A stretch of 64,000 nucleotides of DNA from Stutzerimonas stutzeri (GTDB lineage: Bacteria > Pseudomonadota > Gammaproteobacteria > Pseudomonadales > Pseudomonadaceae). Positions 32,945 to 42,819 of the stretch are shown here, in pieces (positions within the stretch are counted from its first letter, which is position 1; every line of letters begins with the position of its first letter). Location: contig DDKB01000001.1 in the NCBI GenBank assembly GCA_002339675.1, positions 124,001 to 188,000 on the forward strand, in the 5' to 3' direction. The position numbers and the translations under genes were made by a program. The notes below the pieces were generated by a model that saw only the letters and a program-made list of their open reading frames with translations, ran no database searches and was not told the DNA's origin.

Positions 32945-33472
32945 TCAGTAACGCGGCCTGAACGCGTCGGCGAGGCGCTGCAGTGCAACGCGGGCGTCGC
33001 CTGCGACGACCTCGGCGGGCACTGCGAGCATGAGGTTCAGCGGCAGGTCGAAGGCCTCCAGCTGCAGGCCATTACAGTCCAGGCCTGGCTGCCCGCACAG
33101 GTGCGGTAACTGGCGCTGCAGGCGCTCGGCATAGCTGCCGTGGCCGTCCAGGTAGCCCACCACCGGTTTGCCGCGAGCGACCGCAAATCCCACCTCGAAG
33201 CTGGTGCCGCTGTCCGGTTCGCCGCCACGAAAGAAGTTCAGGTCGGCAATCAACGCATCGGCCTGCTCCAGCAGGTCCAGGTTGGCCTGGTAGATCCACG
33301 CCGCCCGGGCGCGGGCGGTGGTGATGTGCGAGGGCACCTGCTTGTCCAGCGGATAGAGGCCAGTGAAGCCGAACTCGACGCAGAGTGCCTTGAGCCGCTC
33401 GCCATGTTCGATGGCGTCCGGGCGGAAGACACCGGGCCCGGCGAGGTAGATGCGTACGTCCATGAAGTCCAA
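32945..33472 (-). CDS. Nucleoside 2-deoxyribosyltransferase-fold protein
   Basis: 175 residues. The N-terminus VRIYLAGPGVFRPDA and the segment ADALIADLNFFRGGEPDSGTSFEVGFAVARGKPVVGYL match the nucleoside 2-deoxyribosyltransferase family, with Tyr9, Asp77, Asp87 and nucleophile Glu93 in the expected places. It would cleave or exchange the base of (deoxy)nucleosides in the cytoplasm, which fits its position next to the nucleoside importer. The start is at 33472 or, three codons in, the second ATG. 15 bases separate it from chaA upstream on the same strand. Confidence 0.8.
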   Translation of the reverse strand: MDFMDVRIYLAGPGVFRPDAIEHGERLKALCVEFGFTGLYPLDKQVPSHITTARARAAWIYQANLDLLEQADALIADLNFFRGGEPDSGTSFEVGFAVARGKPVVGYLDGHGSYAERLQRQLPHLCGQPGLDCNGLQLEAFDLPLNLMLAVPAEVVAGDARVALQRLADAFRPRY

Positions 33473-33486
33473 CTGGCTGATGGACC

Positions 33487-34584
33487 TCAGAGGCCGATCA
33501 GCGAAAGCATGATGAAAGTGGCGAACAGCACGAAGTGGGTCATGCCCTCGATCGCGTTGGTTTCGCCGTCATTGAGGTTGATGGCCGCGACGATCAGGGT
33601 GATGAAGACCATCACCGTCTGCACCGGCGTCATCGCCATCTGAAATGGTTGGCCACTATACAGCGCCAGCGCTTCCATGACCGGTACGGTGAGGATGACC
33701 GTCGACAGCGAGGCGCCGAGGGCGATGTTGACCACCGATTGCATGCGGTTGGCCATTGCCGCGCGTAACGCCGTGAGAATTTCCGGACTGGCGGAGATCA
33801 TCGCCACCAGCAGCGCGGCCAGCATCGGCGGCGCCCCGCTGCCCTTCAGGCCCACGCTAAGGGTTTGCGACATCACCTCGGCCAGAGCGCCGATCAGTAC
33901 CACCCCCACGCAGAGCATGATGATCGAGCGGGTCCGGCTGGTTGGTTGGTGTTCGGCGTCTGGCTGCGTCTTGCGACGGCGCTTTTTCTCGGGGTAGCTG
34001 TAGCTGAAGAAATAACTGTGCGCGCCGACCTGCATGCGCAGGAAGACGCCGTACAGCAACAACATGGCGCCGATGGTGAAGGCCGAATAGAGGTGCCACT
34101 TGCCTTCAGGGATGAACTCAGGGACCACCATCGACACGCTCATGGCGGTCAGGATCATCACGCTGTAGGTCCGCGCCGAATCGTCGTTATAAGGCTGCTC
34201 GCCATGGCGCAGGCCGCCCATCAGCGCGGCGAGGCCGAGAATGCCGTTCAGGTCGAGCATCACCGCGGCATAGATGGTGTCTCGCACCAGCGTCGGCGAG
34301 GGTTCGTGGGACATCATGATGCCCAGGATGACCACCTCGACCAGCACCGCTGAGAGCGTGAGAATCATGGTGCCGTACGGGTCGCCTACCTTTTCCGCCA
34401 GCACTTCCGCATGGTGCGCCACCCGCACCGAAGCCAGCACGATGGTCAGCACCAGCACCGCCGCGGCCACCAGGGCCATCACGCGCCCACCATGCAGCAA
34501 GCTGCCTTCGAGCGCATACGCGAGCACCGCCATCGCCAGCGCGACGATGAGAAAGGCTTCGTCCTTCAGGGTCTGCAACATCAT
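33487..34584 (-). CDS. chaA: ChaA-type calcium/sodium:proton antiporter
   Basis: 365 residues, about 11 helices, two cation-exchange repeats: VAHHAEVLAEKVGDPYGTMILTLSAVLVEV and the later ASPEILTALRAAMANRMQSVVNIALGAS, both with the conserved Glu of the CaCA superfamily. Length equals E. coli ChaA. The start is ATG-ATG at 34584 behind AGAGG; the frame stays open to 34743 across the neighbouring sigma54 promoter. It presumably exports Ca2+ or Na+. Why it lies inside the nucleoside region is unclear. Confidence 0.82.
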   Translation of the reverse strand: MMLQTLKDEAFLIVALAMAVLAYALEGSLLHGGRVMALVAAAVLVLTIVLASVRVAHHAEVLAEKVGDPYGTMILTLSAVLVEVVILGIMMSHEPSPTLVRDTIYAAVMLDLNGILGLAALMGGLRHGEQPYNDDSARTYSVMILTAMSVSMVVPEFIPEGKWHLYSAFTIGAMLLLYGVFLRMQVGAHSYFFSYSYPEKKRRRKTQPDAEHQPTSRTRSIIMLCVGVVLIGALAEVMSQTLSVGLKGSGAPPMLAALLVAMISASPEILTALRAAMANRMQSVVNIALGASLSTVILTVPVMEALALYSGQPFQMAMTPVQTVMVFITLIVAAINLNDGETNAIEGMTHFVLFATFIMLSLIGL

Positions 34585-34614
34585 GAAACCTCTTTCAGCG
34601 TGTCTGCATCCGAC

Positions 34615-34629
34615 GCACCAATGGGTGGC
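34615..34629 (+). promoter_or_regulatory. NtrC-like site upstream of the binding-protein gene
   Basis: GCACCAATGGGTGGC resembles the NtrC consensus GCACC-N5-GGTGC imperfectly. It lies 124-138 bases before the predicted sigma54 start, a usual enhancer distance. A weaker GCACC-containing sequence (29081-29095) is similarly placed before the ATPase operon. Confidence 0.3.
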
Positions 34630-34726
34630 AAATATCCCTTCATCTGCACCTTGTCGGATCGATGGTGACGGATCGGCCGAGGCGCGCCCACAGCAAAACG
34701 GCGTCTGGCTTGCGGAACTGTCCAGT

Positions 34727-34742
34727 TGGTCAGCTTTTTGCA
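34727..34742 (+). promoter_or_regulatory. Sigma54 promoter of the BMP binding-protein gene
   Basis: TGGTCAGCTTTTTGCA: -24 TGG and -12 TTGCA with canonical spacing. Shares CAGCTTTTTGC with the ABC operon promoter at 29173. Predicted start near 34753, 47 bases before the ATG. Confidence 0.75.
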
Positions 34743-34799
34743 CTCACCGGTTCAGCCCAAGAGGCGCCACGCACAAGCCAGCACAAGGAGCGACACCGC

Positions 34800-35882
34800 A
34801 TGCAGAAGAATACCCGGACATCCGTGCTACGCGGCCTCGCCGCCGCGCTCGGTTTCACCACTGCCCTGACCGCCGCCGCGGCCGATCCGCTAAAGGTCGG
34901 CTTCGTCTATGTCGGTCCGATTGGTGACCATGGCTGGACCTACCAGCACGAAATGGGCCGCCAGTACCTGGAAAAGCAGATGGGCGACAAGGTCCAGACC
35001 ACCTTTGTCGAGAATGTCGCCGAGGGAGCGGATGCCGAGCGGGTGATTCGCAACATGGCCAAGGGCGGGTATGACCTGATCTTCACCACATCCTTTGGCT
35101 ACATGAACCCGACGGTCAAAGTCGCCAAGCAATTCCCGAAGGTGACCTTCGAGCATGCCACCGGCTACAAGCAGGCGAAGAACCTCGGCACCTACCTGTC
35201 GCGCTCCTATGAAGGCCGCTACGTCGGTGGTTTCCTCGCGGCGAAAATGACCAAGACCAAGAAGATCGGCTACGTGGCCTCCTTCCCGATCCCGGAAGTG
35301 GTCCGCGACATCAACGCCATCCAGCTGGCGCTGGACAAATACAACCCGGGCACCGAGATCAAGGTGGTCTGGGTCAACTCCTGGTTCGACCCGGGCAAGG
35401 AAGCCGACGCCGCCAACGCGCTGATCGACCAGGGCGCCGACGTGATCTTCCAGCACACCGACAGCCCCGCACCGATCCAGGCCGCCGAACGTCGCGGCGT
35501 CTATTCGGTCGGCTACGCGTCGGACATGGCGCATTTCGGGCCCAAGGCGGTGCTGACCTCGATCGTCAACAACTGGGGCCCGCACTACGAGAAATCGGCG
35601 CAGGCGGTGATCGACGGCACCTGGCAGTCGCAGGACTACTGGGGCGGTCTGGCGGAGGAAACCATCGAGCTGCCGATCAGTGACCTGGTGCCAGCGGACG
35701 TGAAGACCGAGGCCGAGCAAATCATCGCCAGCATCAGGAGTGGTCAGTTCCATCCGTTCACCGGGCCGATCAAGGACAAGACCGGTACCGTGCGTATCCC
35801 GGAAGGTGCTACGGCCAGCAATGCCGACCTCGCCTCGATGGATTATTACGTGCAGAACGTCGCCGCCGACCTGCCGAAGTAA
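34800..35882 (+). CDS. BMP-family periplasmic nucleoside-binding protein
   Basis: 360 residues from the ATG at 34800 (ACAAGGAG upstream), with a signal peptide ending around TAAAA. Belongs to the basic membrane protein/PnrA-like family: VGFVYVGPIGDHGWTYQHEMGRQYLEK, GYDLIFTTSFGYMNPTVKVAKQFP, GYVASFPIPEVVRDINA, GADVIFQHTDSPAPIQAA. No lipobox, so it is a soluble periplasmic protein. It is the substrate receptor for the YufOPQ-type importer at 29226-32854, from which it is separated by two opposite-strand genes, but it shares the promoter type. Confidence 0.9.
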   Translation: MQKNTRTSVLRGLAAALGFTTALTAAAADPLKVGFVYVGPIGDHGWTYQHEMGRQYLEKQMGDKVQTTFVENVAEGADAERVIRNMAKGGYDLIFTTSFGYMNPTVKVAKQFPKVTFEHATGYKQAKNLGTYLSRSYEGRYVGGFLAAKMTKTKKIGYVASFPIPEVVRDINAIQLALDKYNPGTEIKVVWVNSWFDPGKEADAANALIDQGADVIFQHTDSPAPIQAAERRGVYSVGYASDMAHFGPKAVLTSIVNNWGPHYEKSAQAVIDGTWQSQDYWGGLAEETIELPISDLVPADVKTEAEQIIASIRSGQFHPFTGPIKDKTGTVRIPEGATASNADLASMDYYVQNVAADLPK

Positions 35883-36054
35883 GCCGAACGCCGGCCGCCC
35901 CTGCCGCCGGCAACCCATCCGCCCGCTGCTTCCTGCGCAGCGGGTTCTGGAACACGTCGTGCCGTCCCTCCATTCGGAGAACCGCACACAGGGGCGCCGC
36001 CCTCAACGGCTGCCGGTACGAGAAGACCGCAGCGACCGTTCCATGGAGTCACCT

Positions 36055-37026
36055 ATGAATACACTTCCCATCATCGACATCGCCCCGCTCTTCGCCCGCG
36101 ACGAAAGCGGCCTGCAGGCGGTGGCCAGGCAGATCGACGCGGCGTGCCGCGACTGGGGCTTTTTCTACATCCGCAATCACCCGATCAGCGCGGCGCGTAT
36201 CGCCGAACTGAAGACGCAGGCCGAATACTTCTTCGGACTGCCAGCCGAACAGAAGCTGGCCATCGACATCACTCAGAGCAAGCACCACCGCGGTTATGGT
36301 GCGATCGCGACCGAGCAGCTCGACCCGAGCAAGCCGAGCGATCTGAAGGAAACCTTCGACATGGGGTTTCACATGCCGGCCGATCATCCGGACGTGCTCG
36401 CCGGCAAGCCACTGCGCGGACCGAACCGTCACCCCGATATCGACGGCTGGGCAGCGCTGTTCGAGGCGCATTACCGCGACATGCATGCGTTGTCCTGCAC
36501 ACTGTTGCGCGCCATTGCCGTGGCCCTGGGCATCGAACATGGCTTTTTCGACAAGCGCTTCGCCGAGCCCATCAGCGTGTTCCGCATTATCCATTACCCG
36601 CCTCGCCGCACCGCCTCGAGCCCCGAGCAGCAAGGGGCCGGGGCGCACACCGATTACGGCTGCATCACCCTGCTCTACCAGGACGACGCTGGCGGTCTGC
36701 AGGTTCAGGACGTGCGCGGTCAGTGGATCGACGCGCCGCCTATCGAGGGCACGTACGTGGTCAACATCGGCGACATGATGGCGCGCTGGAGCAATGACCG
36801 GTACAAGTCGACCCCGCACAGGGTAATCAGCCCGCTAGGCGTCGATCGCTACTCGATGCCTTTCTTCGCCGAGCCGAACCCGGACACCCGGATCAGCTGC
36901 CTGCCGGGGTGTGAAAGTCTGGACAATCCCTCCCGGTACGCACCGACTACCTGCAGCGCCTACATGCTGTCGCGCTTCGCCGAGACCTACGCCTATCGGC
37001 GCAAGGCCGCCGAGACCGTCTCATAA
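36055..37026 (+). CDS. Isopenicillin-N-synthase-type Fe(II)/2-oxoglutarate oxygenase
   Basis: 323 residues from the ATG at 36055 (GGAG upstream). The N-terminal DIOX_N part (LPIIDIAPLFARDESGLQAVARQIDAACRDWGFFYIRNH) and C-terminal 2OG-FeII core with iron ligands His198, Asp200 (GAHTDYGCITLL) and His255 (TPHRV) and 2-oxoglutarate contact Arg265 (RYSMPFF). It follows the nucleoside-binding gene by 172 bases on the same strand and probably shares its sigma54 transcript. A role in oxidising an imported nucleoside or base, comparable with fungal thymine 7-hydroxylase of the same fold, is an inference. Confidence 0.85.
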   Translation: MNTLPIIDIAPLFARDESGLQAVARQIDAACRDWGFFYIRNHPISAARIAELKTQAEYFFGLPAEQKLAIDITQSKHHRGYGAIATEQLDPSKPSDLKETFDMGFHMPADHPDVLAGKPLRGPNRHPDIDGWAALFEAHYRDMHALSCTLLRAIAVALGIEHGFFDKRFAEPISVFRIIHYPPRRTASSPEQQGAGAHTDYGCITLLYQDDAGGLQVQDVRGQWIDAPPIEGTYVVNIGDMMARWSNDRYKSTPHRVISPLGVDRYSMPFFAEPNPDTRISCLPGCESLDNPSRYAPTTCSAYMLSRFAETYAYRRKAAETVS

Positions 37027-37082
37027 AGACGGCACGGCGAGCAGCCACAGGTTGTTGAGCCAGCGGCGGTCCACCGGGCGAG

Positions 37083-38759
37083 CTAGCTGCGCTGCGGCGG
37101 CTGGCGCACGGGCGCGCCATCGGCCACGTAATATGCGGCGGTGCTGCGCGGCAACGGCTCGCGGCCACGAATCCGGTCGGCGATCTTCTCGGCGATCATG
37201 ATGGTCGTGGCGTTGAGGTTGCCGGTGATGATCTGCGGCATGATCGATGCGTCCACCACGCGCAGCCCTTCCACGCCATGCACGCGGCCCTGGCCGTCGA
37301 CCACCGCCATGTCATCCGGGCCCATCCGGCAGGAGCAGGACGGGTGATAGGCCGTCTCGGCGTGCTCACGCACGAAGGCGTCCAGATCTGCATCGCTCTG
37401 GGCCTCGGCGCCGGGGCTCAATTCCCTGCCGCGGTAAGCGTCGAGGGCCGGCTGGCCAATGATCTCGCGGGTCAGACGGATGCCGTCGCGAAACTCCTGC
37501 CAGTCCTGCGCATGGGCCATGTAATTGAACAGGATGCTCGGATCGACCCGTGGGTCGGTCGAGCGGATCTCGATACGGCCGCGGCTGGGCGAGCGCATCG
37601 ATCCCACGTGCGCCTGAAAGCTGTGGCCGTCATGCGCATTGCTGCCGTTGTAGCTGACCGCCACCGGCAGGAAGTGGAACTGGATGTTCGGCCACTCGAA
37701 TTCATCGCGGCTGCGAATGAAGCCGCCCGCTTCGAACTGGTTGCTGGCGCCGATCCCTGAACCCAGGAACAACCACTCGGCGCCGATTGCCGGCTGATTC
37801 CACCACTTCAATGCCGGATACAGGGACACCGGCTGTTTGCACTCATACTGCAGGTACATCTCCAGATGATCTTGCAGGTTCTGCCCGACGCCGGGCAGCT
37901 CATGCACCAGCGGAATACCCAGGCCTTTGAGCAGGGGCGCCGGCCCGACACCCGAGCGCTGCAGGACCTGCGGCGAGGCGATGGCACCGCCGCAGAGCAG
38001 CACTTCGCGACGCGCCCGCACGGTGGTCGGTTGCGCGCCCCCGCGAAGGTAGTTGACGCCGATGGCACGCTTGCCTTCGAACAGGATGCGATCGGTCAAT
38101 GCGTGGGTCACGATGGTCAGGTTCGGGCGTTCCTTGGCCTGGTCGAGGTAGCCACGCGCCGTGCTGGCGCGGCGGCCGTTCGGCGTGACGGTACGGTCCA
38201 TCGGCCCGAACCCTTCCTGCTGATAGCCGTTGAGGTCCTCGGTACGCGGATAGCCGGCCTGCACGCCAGCCTCGACCATGGCATGGAACAGCTCGTTGTT
38301 GCCGGGCTTGGGCGTGGTCACGCTGACCGGGCCGTCGCCACCGTGGTAGTCGTTGGGGCCGATGTCGCGGGACTCGGCTTTGCGGAAATACGGCAGGCAG
38401 TCGAGGTAGGTCCAGTCCTCCAGCCCCGGCGTTTTGGCCCAGTTGTCGTAGTCCAGCGCGTTGCCGCGGATGTAGCACATGCCGTTGATCAGCGACGAAC
38501 CACCCAGCCCCTTGCCGCGGCCGCAGTCCATGCGGCGGTTGTTCATGTGCGGCTCGGGGTCGGTCTTGTAGGCCCAGTTGTAGCGCGTGCCCTGCAGCGG
38601 ATAGGCCAGCGCGGCGGGCATTTGGGTGCGGAAGTCGAGGCGGTAGTCGGGGCCGCCGGCCTCGAGGAGCAGGACGCTGACCTCGGCATCCTCGGTCAGG
38701 CGCGACGCCAGGGTGTTACCGGCGGAGCCCGCGCCGACGATGATGTAGTCGTATTCCAT
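37083..38759 (-). CDS. betA: Choline dehydrogenase BetA
   Basis: 558 residues. A GMC flavoprotein oxidising choline to betaine aldehyde (and onward) at the membrane. The FAD motif VGAGSAGNTLA is at residues 7-17; GRGKGLGGSSLINGM and the C-terminal HPSCSCRMG with its catalytic His are GMC signatures. The start is the ATG at 38759 behind GAGGAGGAA. Last gene of betT-betB-betA; 50 bases after betB. Confidence 0.95.
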   Translation of the reverse strand: MEYDYIIVGAGSAGNTLASRLTEDAEVSVLLLEAGGPDYRLDFRTQMPAALAYPLQGTRYNWAYKTDPEPHMNNRRMDCGRGKGLGGSSLINGMCYIRGNALDYDNWAKTPGLEDWTYLDCLPYFRKAESRDIGPNDYHGGDGPVSVTTPKPGNNELFHAMVEAGVQAGYPRTEDLNGYQQEGFGPMDRTVTPNGRRASTARGYLDQAKERPNLTIVTHALTDRILFEGKRAIGVNYLRGGAQPTTVRARREVLLCGGAIASPQVLQRSGVGPAPLLKGLGIPLVHELPGVGQNLQDHLEMYLQYECKQPVSLYPALKWWNQPAIGAEWLFLGSGIGASNQFEAGGFIRSRDEFEWPNIQFHFLPVAVSYNGSNAHDGHSFQAHVGSMRSPSRGRIEIRSTDPRVDPSILFNYMAHAQDWQEFRDGIRLTREIIGQPALDAYRGRELSPGAEAQSDADLDAFVREHAETAYHPSCSCRMGPDDMAVVDGQGRVHGVEGLRVVDASIMPQIITGNLNATTIMIAEKIADRIRGREPLPRSTAAYYVADGAPVRQPPQRS

Positions 38760-38809
38760 GGTTCCTCCTCGCCATGCCTGGCTTAGCCAGGGCATGGCCG
38801 GTGCGGGTG

Positions 38810-40282
<1,473 letters not shown>

Positions 40283-40383
40283 GATGTTGTACCTCATAGA
40301 AATCGCACCGGCGTCTCGTGAACGCCGCTGCAAGGTATGAAGCCAGGCACTGGCGGTAGCACAGAGCCGGGGTCGGATCGGGT

Positions 40384-42450
40384 TCAGCTAACGCCAGCGG
40401 CGCCGGGCTCGGATGCGCCGTCGGAGAGCGTGCCCTTTTCACGTTGCAGGTGCAGGAACTGCATGTGGTGCTCGTAGTGATCGAGGATGTCCTCGATCAG
40501 CTGACGCCGTGAGTAGCCCATCAGGTCATAGCCGAGGCTGCCCTGGCGCAGGTGCGCCTCGAGCCGGTAGTAGTGCGCGCTGCTGCTGGAGGTGCGTACG
40601 GCAAAGGACGGCATGACGCTGCGCACCGGCCAGATCTGGTAGGTGAAATCCATCTCACTGCCCAGGTTGACGTTCAGGATCAGGTGCTCGTTGCCGGCCT
40701 CGCCTTCGACGATGTCCACCGGCACGCCCTTCTCGCCCAAGGCCTTCTGGATCTCCTCCATCGCCGGTCGGCAGGTTTCCTTGAGGTAGCGCCGGGTCTG
40801 CGCGAGGTTCGGGAAGCTCATGGCGCGCGACAGGCGCTGGCTCCAGTTCATGTGCGCATGCTCCAGCGTGGCGCGGCCGGACAGCTGCCCTGACAGGCTC
40901 TTCTGGTAGCTGTCGGCCATGACGCCCTCGACGTGCAGCGCCTTGAACAGGCCGACCATCATGAACAGCAGCACGATGGAGAACGGCAGGCCCATGATCA
41001 CTACGGTGCCTTGTAGCGCGGTCAGGCCGCCGGCCAGCAGCAGCGCCAGGGTCAGCACGCCGATGATGGCGGCCCAGAGGATGCGCATCCAGACCGGTGC
41101 ATCGCTGTTGACGTCCTTGAGGATGGACGTGAAGTTGGACAGCACCAGCGACCCCGAATCGCCGGAGGTGACGAAGAAGACGATGGCCAGCACCGTGGCG
41201 ACGGCCGTGGTCAGCCCGGCCCAGGGCAGGCTCTGCAGGAAGATGTAGATGGACGAGCCGGGGTTGCTGACCGCCTGGGCACCGAACTCGACGGCGCCAT
41301 TCATGACCATCTCGATGGCGCTGTTACCCATGATGGACATCCACGCCATCATGAACGCCAGCGGTAGCAGCAGCGTGCCGACGACGAACTCGCGGATGGT
41401 GCGTCCGCGTGAGATGCGCGCCAGGAACAGGCCGACAAAGGGTCCCCAGGCGATCCACCAGGCCCAGAAGAACACCGTCCAGGCATTCAGCCAGTCGGTG
41501 GGCTGGTCGTAGGCGTAAGTATCGAACGAGAGGCTGATGAAGTTGGAGAAATAGTCGCCGATGTTCATCACCAGCGCGTTCATCAGGAAGGTGGTCTGCC
41601 CGGCGAACAGCACGAACAGCAGCAGCATCACCGCCAGCAGCATGTTGAACTCACTCAACCGGCGAATGCCCCGCTCGACCCCGGTAGCCGCCGAGATAGC
41701 CGAAAACATCACGATGAACACCACCAGGATCGCCTGGGTCAGCGTCCCCTCGGGCACGCCAAACATGTAGTTGAGCCCGAAGTTCAGCTGGATGATGCCG
41801 ATTCCCAGGCTGGTGGCGATGCCGAACACCGTGCCGAGCACGGCGGCGGTGTCGACGGTGTGGCCGATGGGGCCATGGATCGCCTGGCCGAAGATGGGGA
41901 ACAGCGACGAGCGGATCGACAGCGGCAGACCCTGACGGTAGCTGAAATAGGCCAGCGACATGCCCACCAGGGTGTAGACGCCCCAGCCGGAAAGGCCCCA
42001 GTGCAGGAAGGTCAGCTCCATCGCATGACGTGCCGCCTGCACGGTGCCGCCCTCGCCCACCGGCGGCTCGAGGTACTGGGTGATGGGCTCGGCGATGCAG
42101 AAAAACAGCAGGTCGATACCGATCCCCGCAGAGAACAGCATCGCCGCCCAGGTGATGACGTTGAACTCGGGTTTGGAATGGTCCGGACCGAGGCGGGTCT
42201 TGCCGTAACGGCTGGTGGCGATTACTACCACGAACAGCAGGTAGACCAGCACGGCGAGAAAGTAGAACCAGCCAAAGGTATTGGATAACCAGCCCAGCGC
42301 TGTGTTGATCACGACCAGGGACGAGTCGGTGAAAAACATTGTCCAGATCGCGAAGGCCACGATGCCGATGGCGGAACTGTAGAAAACGACCGGGTTGACG
42401 CGATCTGGCGGCGTGTCGGTGTCATGCGGTGAGAGCTCAGCCTCGTTCAT
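40384..42450 (-). CDS. betT: BCCT-family choline transporter BetT
   Basis: 688 residues. Twelve-helix BCCT core with the signature FFWAWWIAWGPFVGLFLARISRGRTIREF, followed by a long hydrophilic C-terminus (about residues 515-688) typical of osmosensing BetT-type carriers (for example IWPVRSVMPSF and YDLMGYSRRQLIEDILDHYEHHMQF). Na+- or H+-coupled choline uptake. The ATG at 42450 follows AGGAG. First gene of the bet operon, 101 bases before betB; no betI repressor gene accompanies it. Confidence 0.93.
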   Translation of the reverse strand: MNEAELSPHDTDTPPDRVNPVVFYSSAIGIVAFAIWTMFFTDSSLVVINTALGWLSNTFGWFYFLAVLVYLLFVVVIATSRYGKTRLGPDHSKPEFNVITWAAMLFSAGIGIDLLFFCIAEPITQYLEPPVGEGGTVQAARHAMELTFLHWGLSGWGVYTLVGMSLAYFSYRQGLPLSIRSSLFPIFGQAIHGPIGHTVDTAAVLGTVFGIATSLGIGIIQLNFGLNYMFGVPEGTLTQAILVVFIVMFSAISAATGVERGIRRLSEFNMLLAVMLLLFVLFAGQTTFLMNALVMNIGDYFSNFISLSFDTYAYDQPTDWLNAWTVFFWAWWIAWGPFVGLFLARISRGRTIREFVVGTLLLPLAFMMAWMSIMGNSAIEMVMNGAVEFGAQAVSNPGSSIYIFLQSLPWAGLTTAVATVLAIVFFVTSGDSGSLVLSNFTSILKDVNSDAPVWMRILWAAIIGVLTLALLLAGGLTALQGTVVIMGLPFSIVLLFMMVGLFKALHVEGVMADSYQKSLSGQLSGRATLEHAHMNWSQRLSRAMSFPNLAQTRRYLKETCRPAMEEIQKALGEKGVPVDIVEGEAGNEHLILNVNLGSEMDFTYQIWPVRSVMPSFAVRTSSSSAHYYRLEAHLRQGSLGYDLMGYSRRQLIEDILDHYEHHMQFLHLQREKGTLSDGASEPGAAGVS

Positions 42451-42819
42451 CCGTTTTTTCTCCTGAACTTGTTCTGGCTTTGTAGGGCATCGCCGAGGCG
42501 ATGAAGCGGCAGTCGTTGCGCACTGCTGAAGACGCAGCGGCGGCTGCACGTGAGAGGGTCTGGCGAATACGCTCCGTTCCGTCGAGGCTGCCAGTTACCA
42601 ACCTGAGCCTGGCGAACGACACATCTTTAAAATAGCCCATGTTCTAAAAAAGGGCGGCTATTCTACCGGAATTTGCATAACTTTGCACACCGCCCGGTTG
42701 CGCCGAAAATCCCAGGCCGCAATTCGTTCGGTTTTACATACACAAGGCCCGACAGCGGGAGGCAATGCCGCCGGGCTGGTGCGGTTAAGATGATCGCTTT
42801 TGCGAACGCACTTGCCACC
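42451..42819. other. Intergenic region between betT and trmO
   Basis: About 370 bases between divergent genes. A -10-like TAGAAT on the minus strand (plus 42660-42665) may serve betT. The direct repeat TTTGCATAAC/TTTGCACACC lies at about 42671-42690. No BetI-like operator palindrome was recognised and no gene is evident. Confidence 0.4.
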
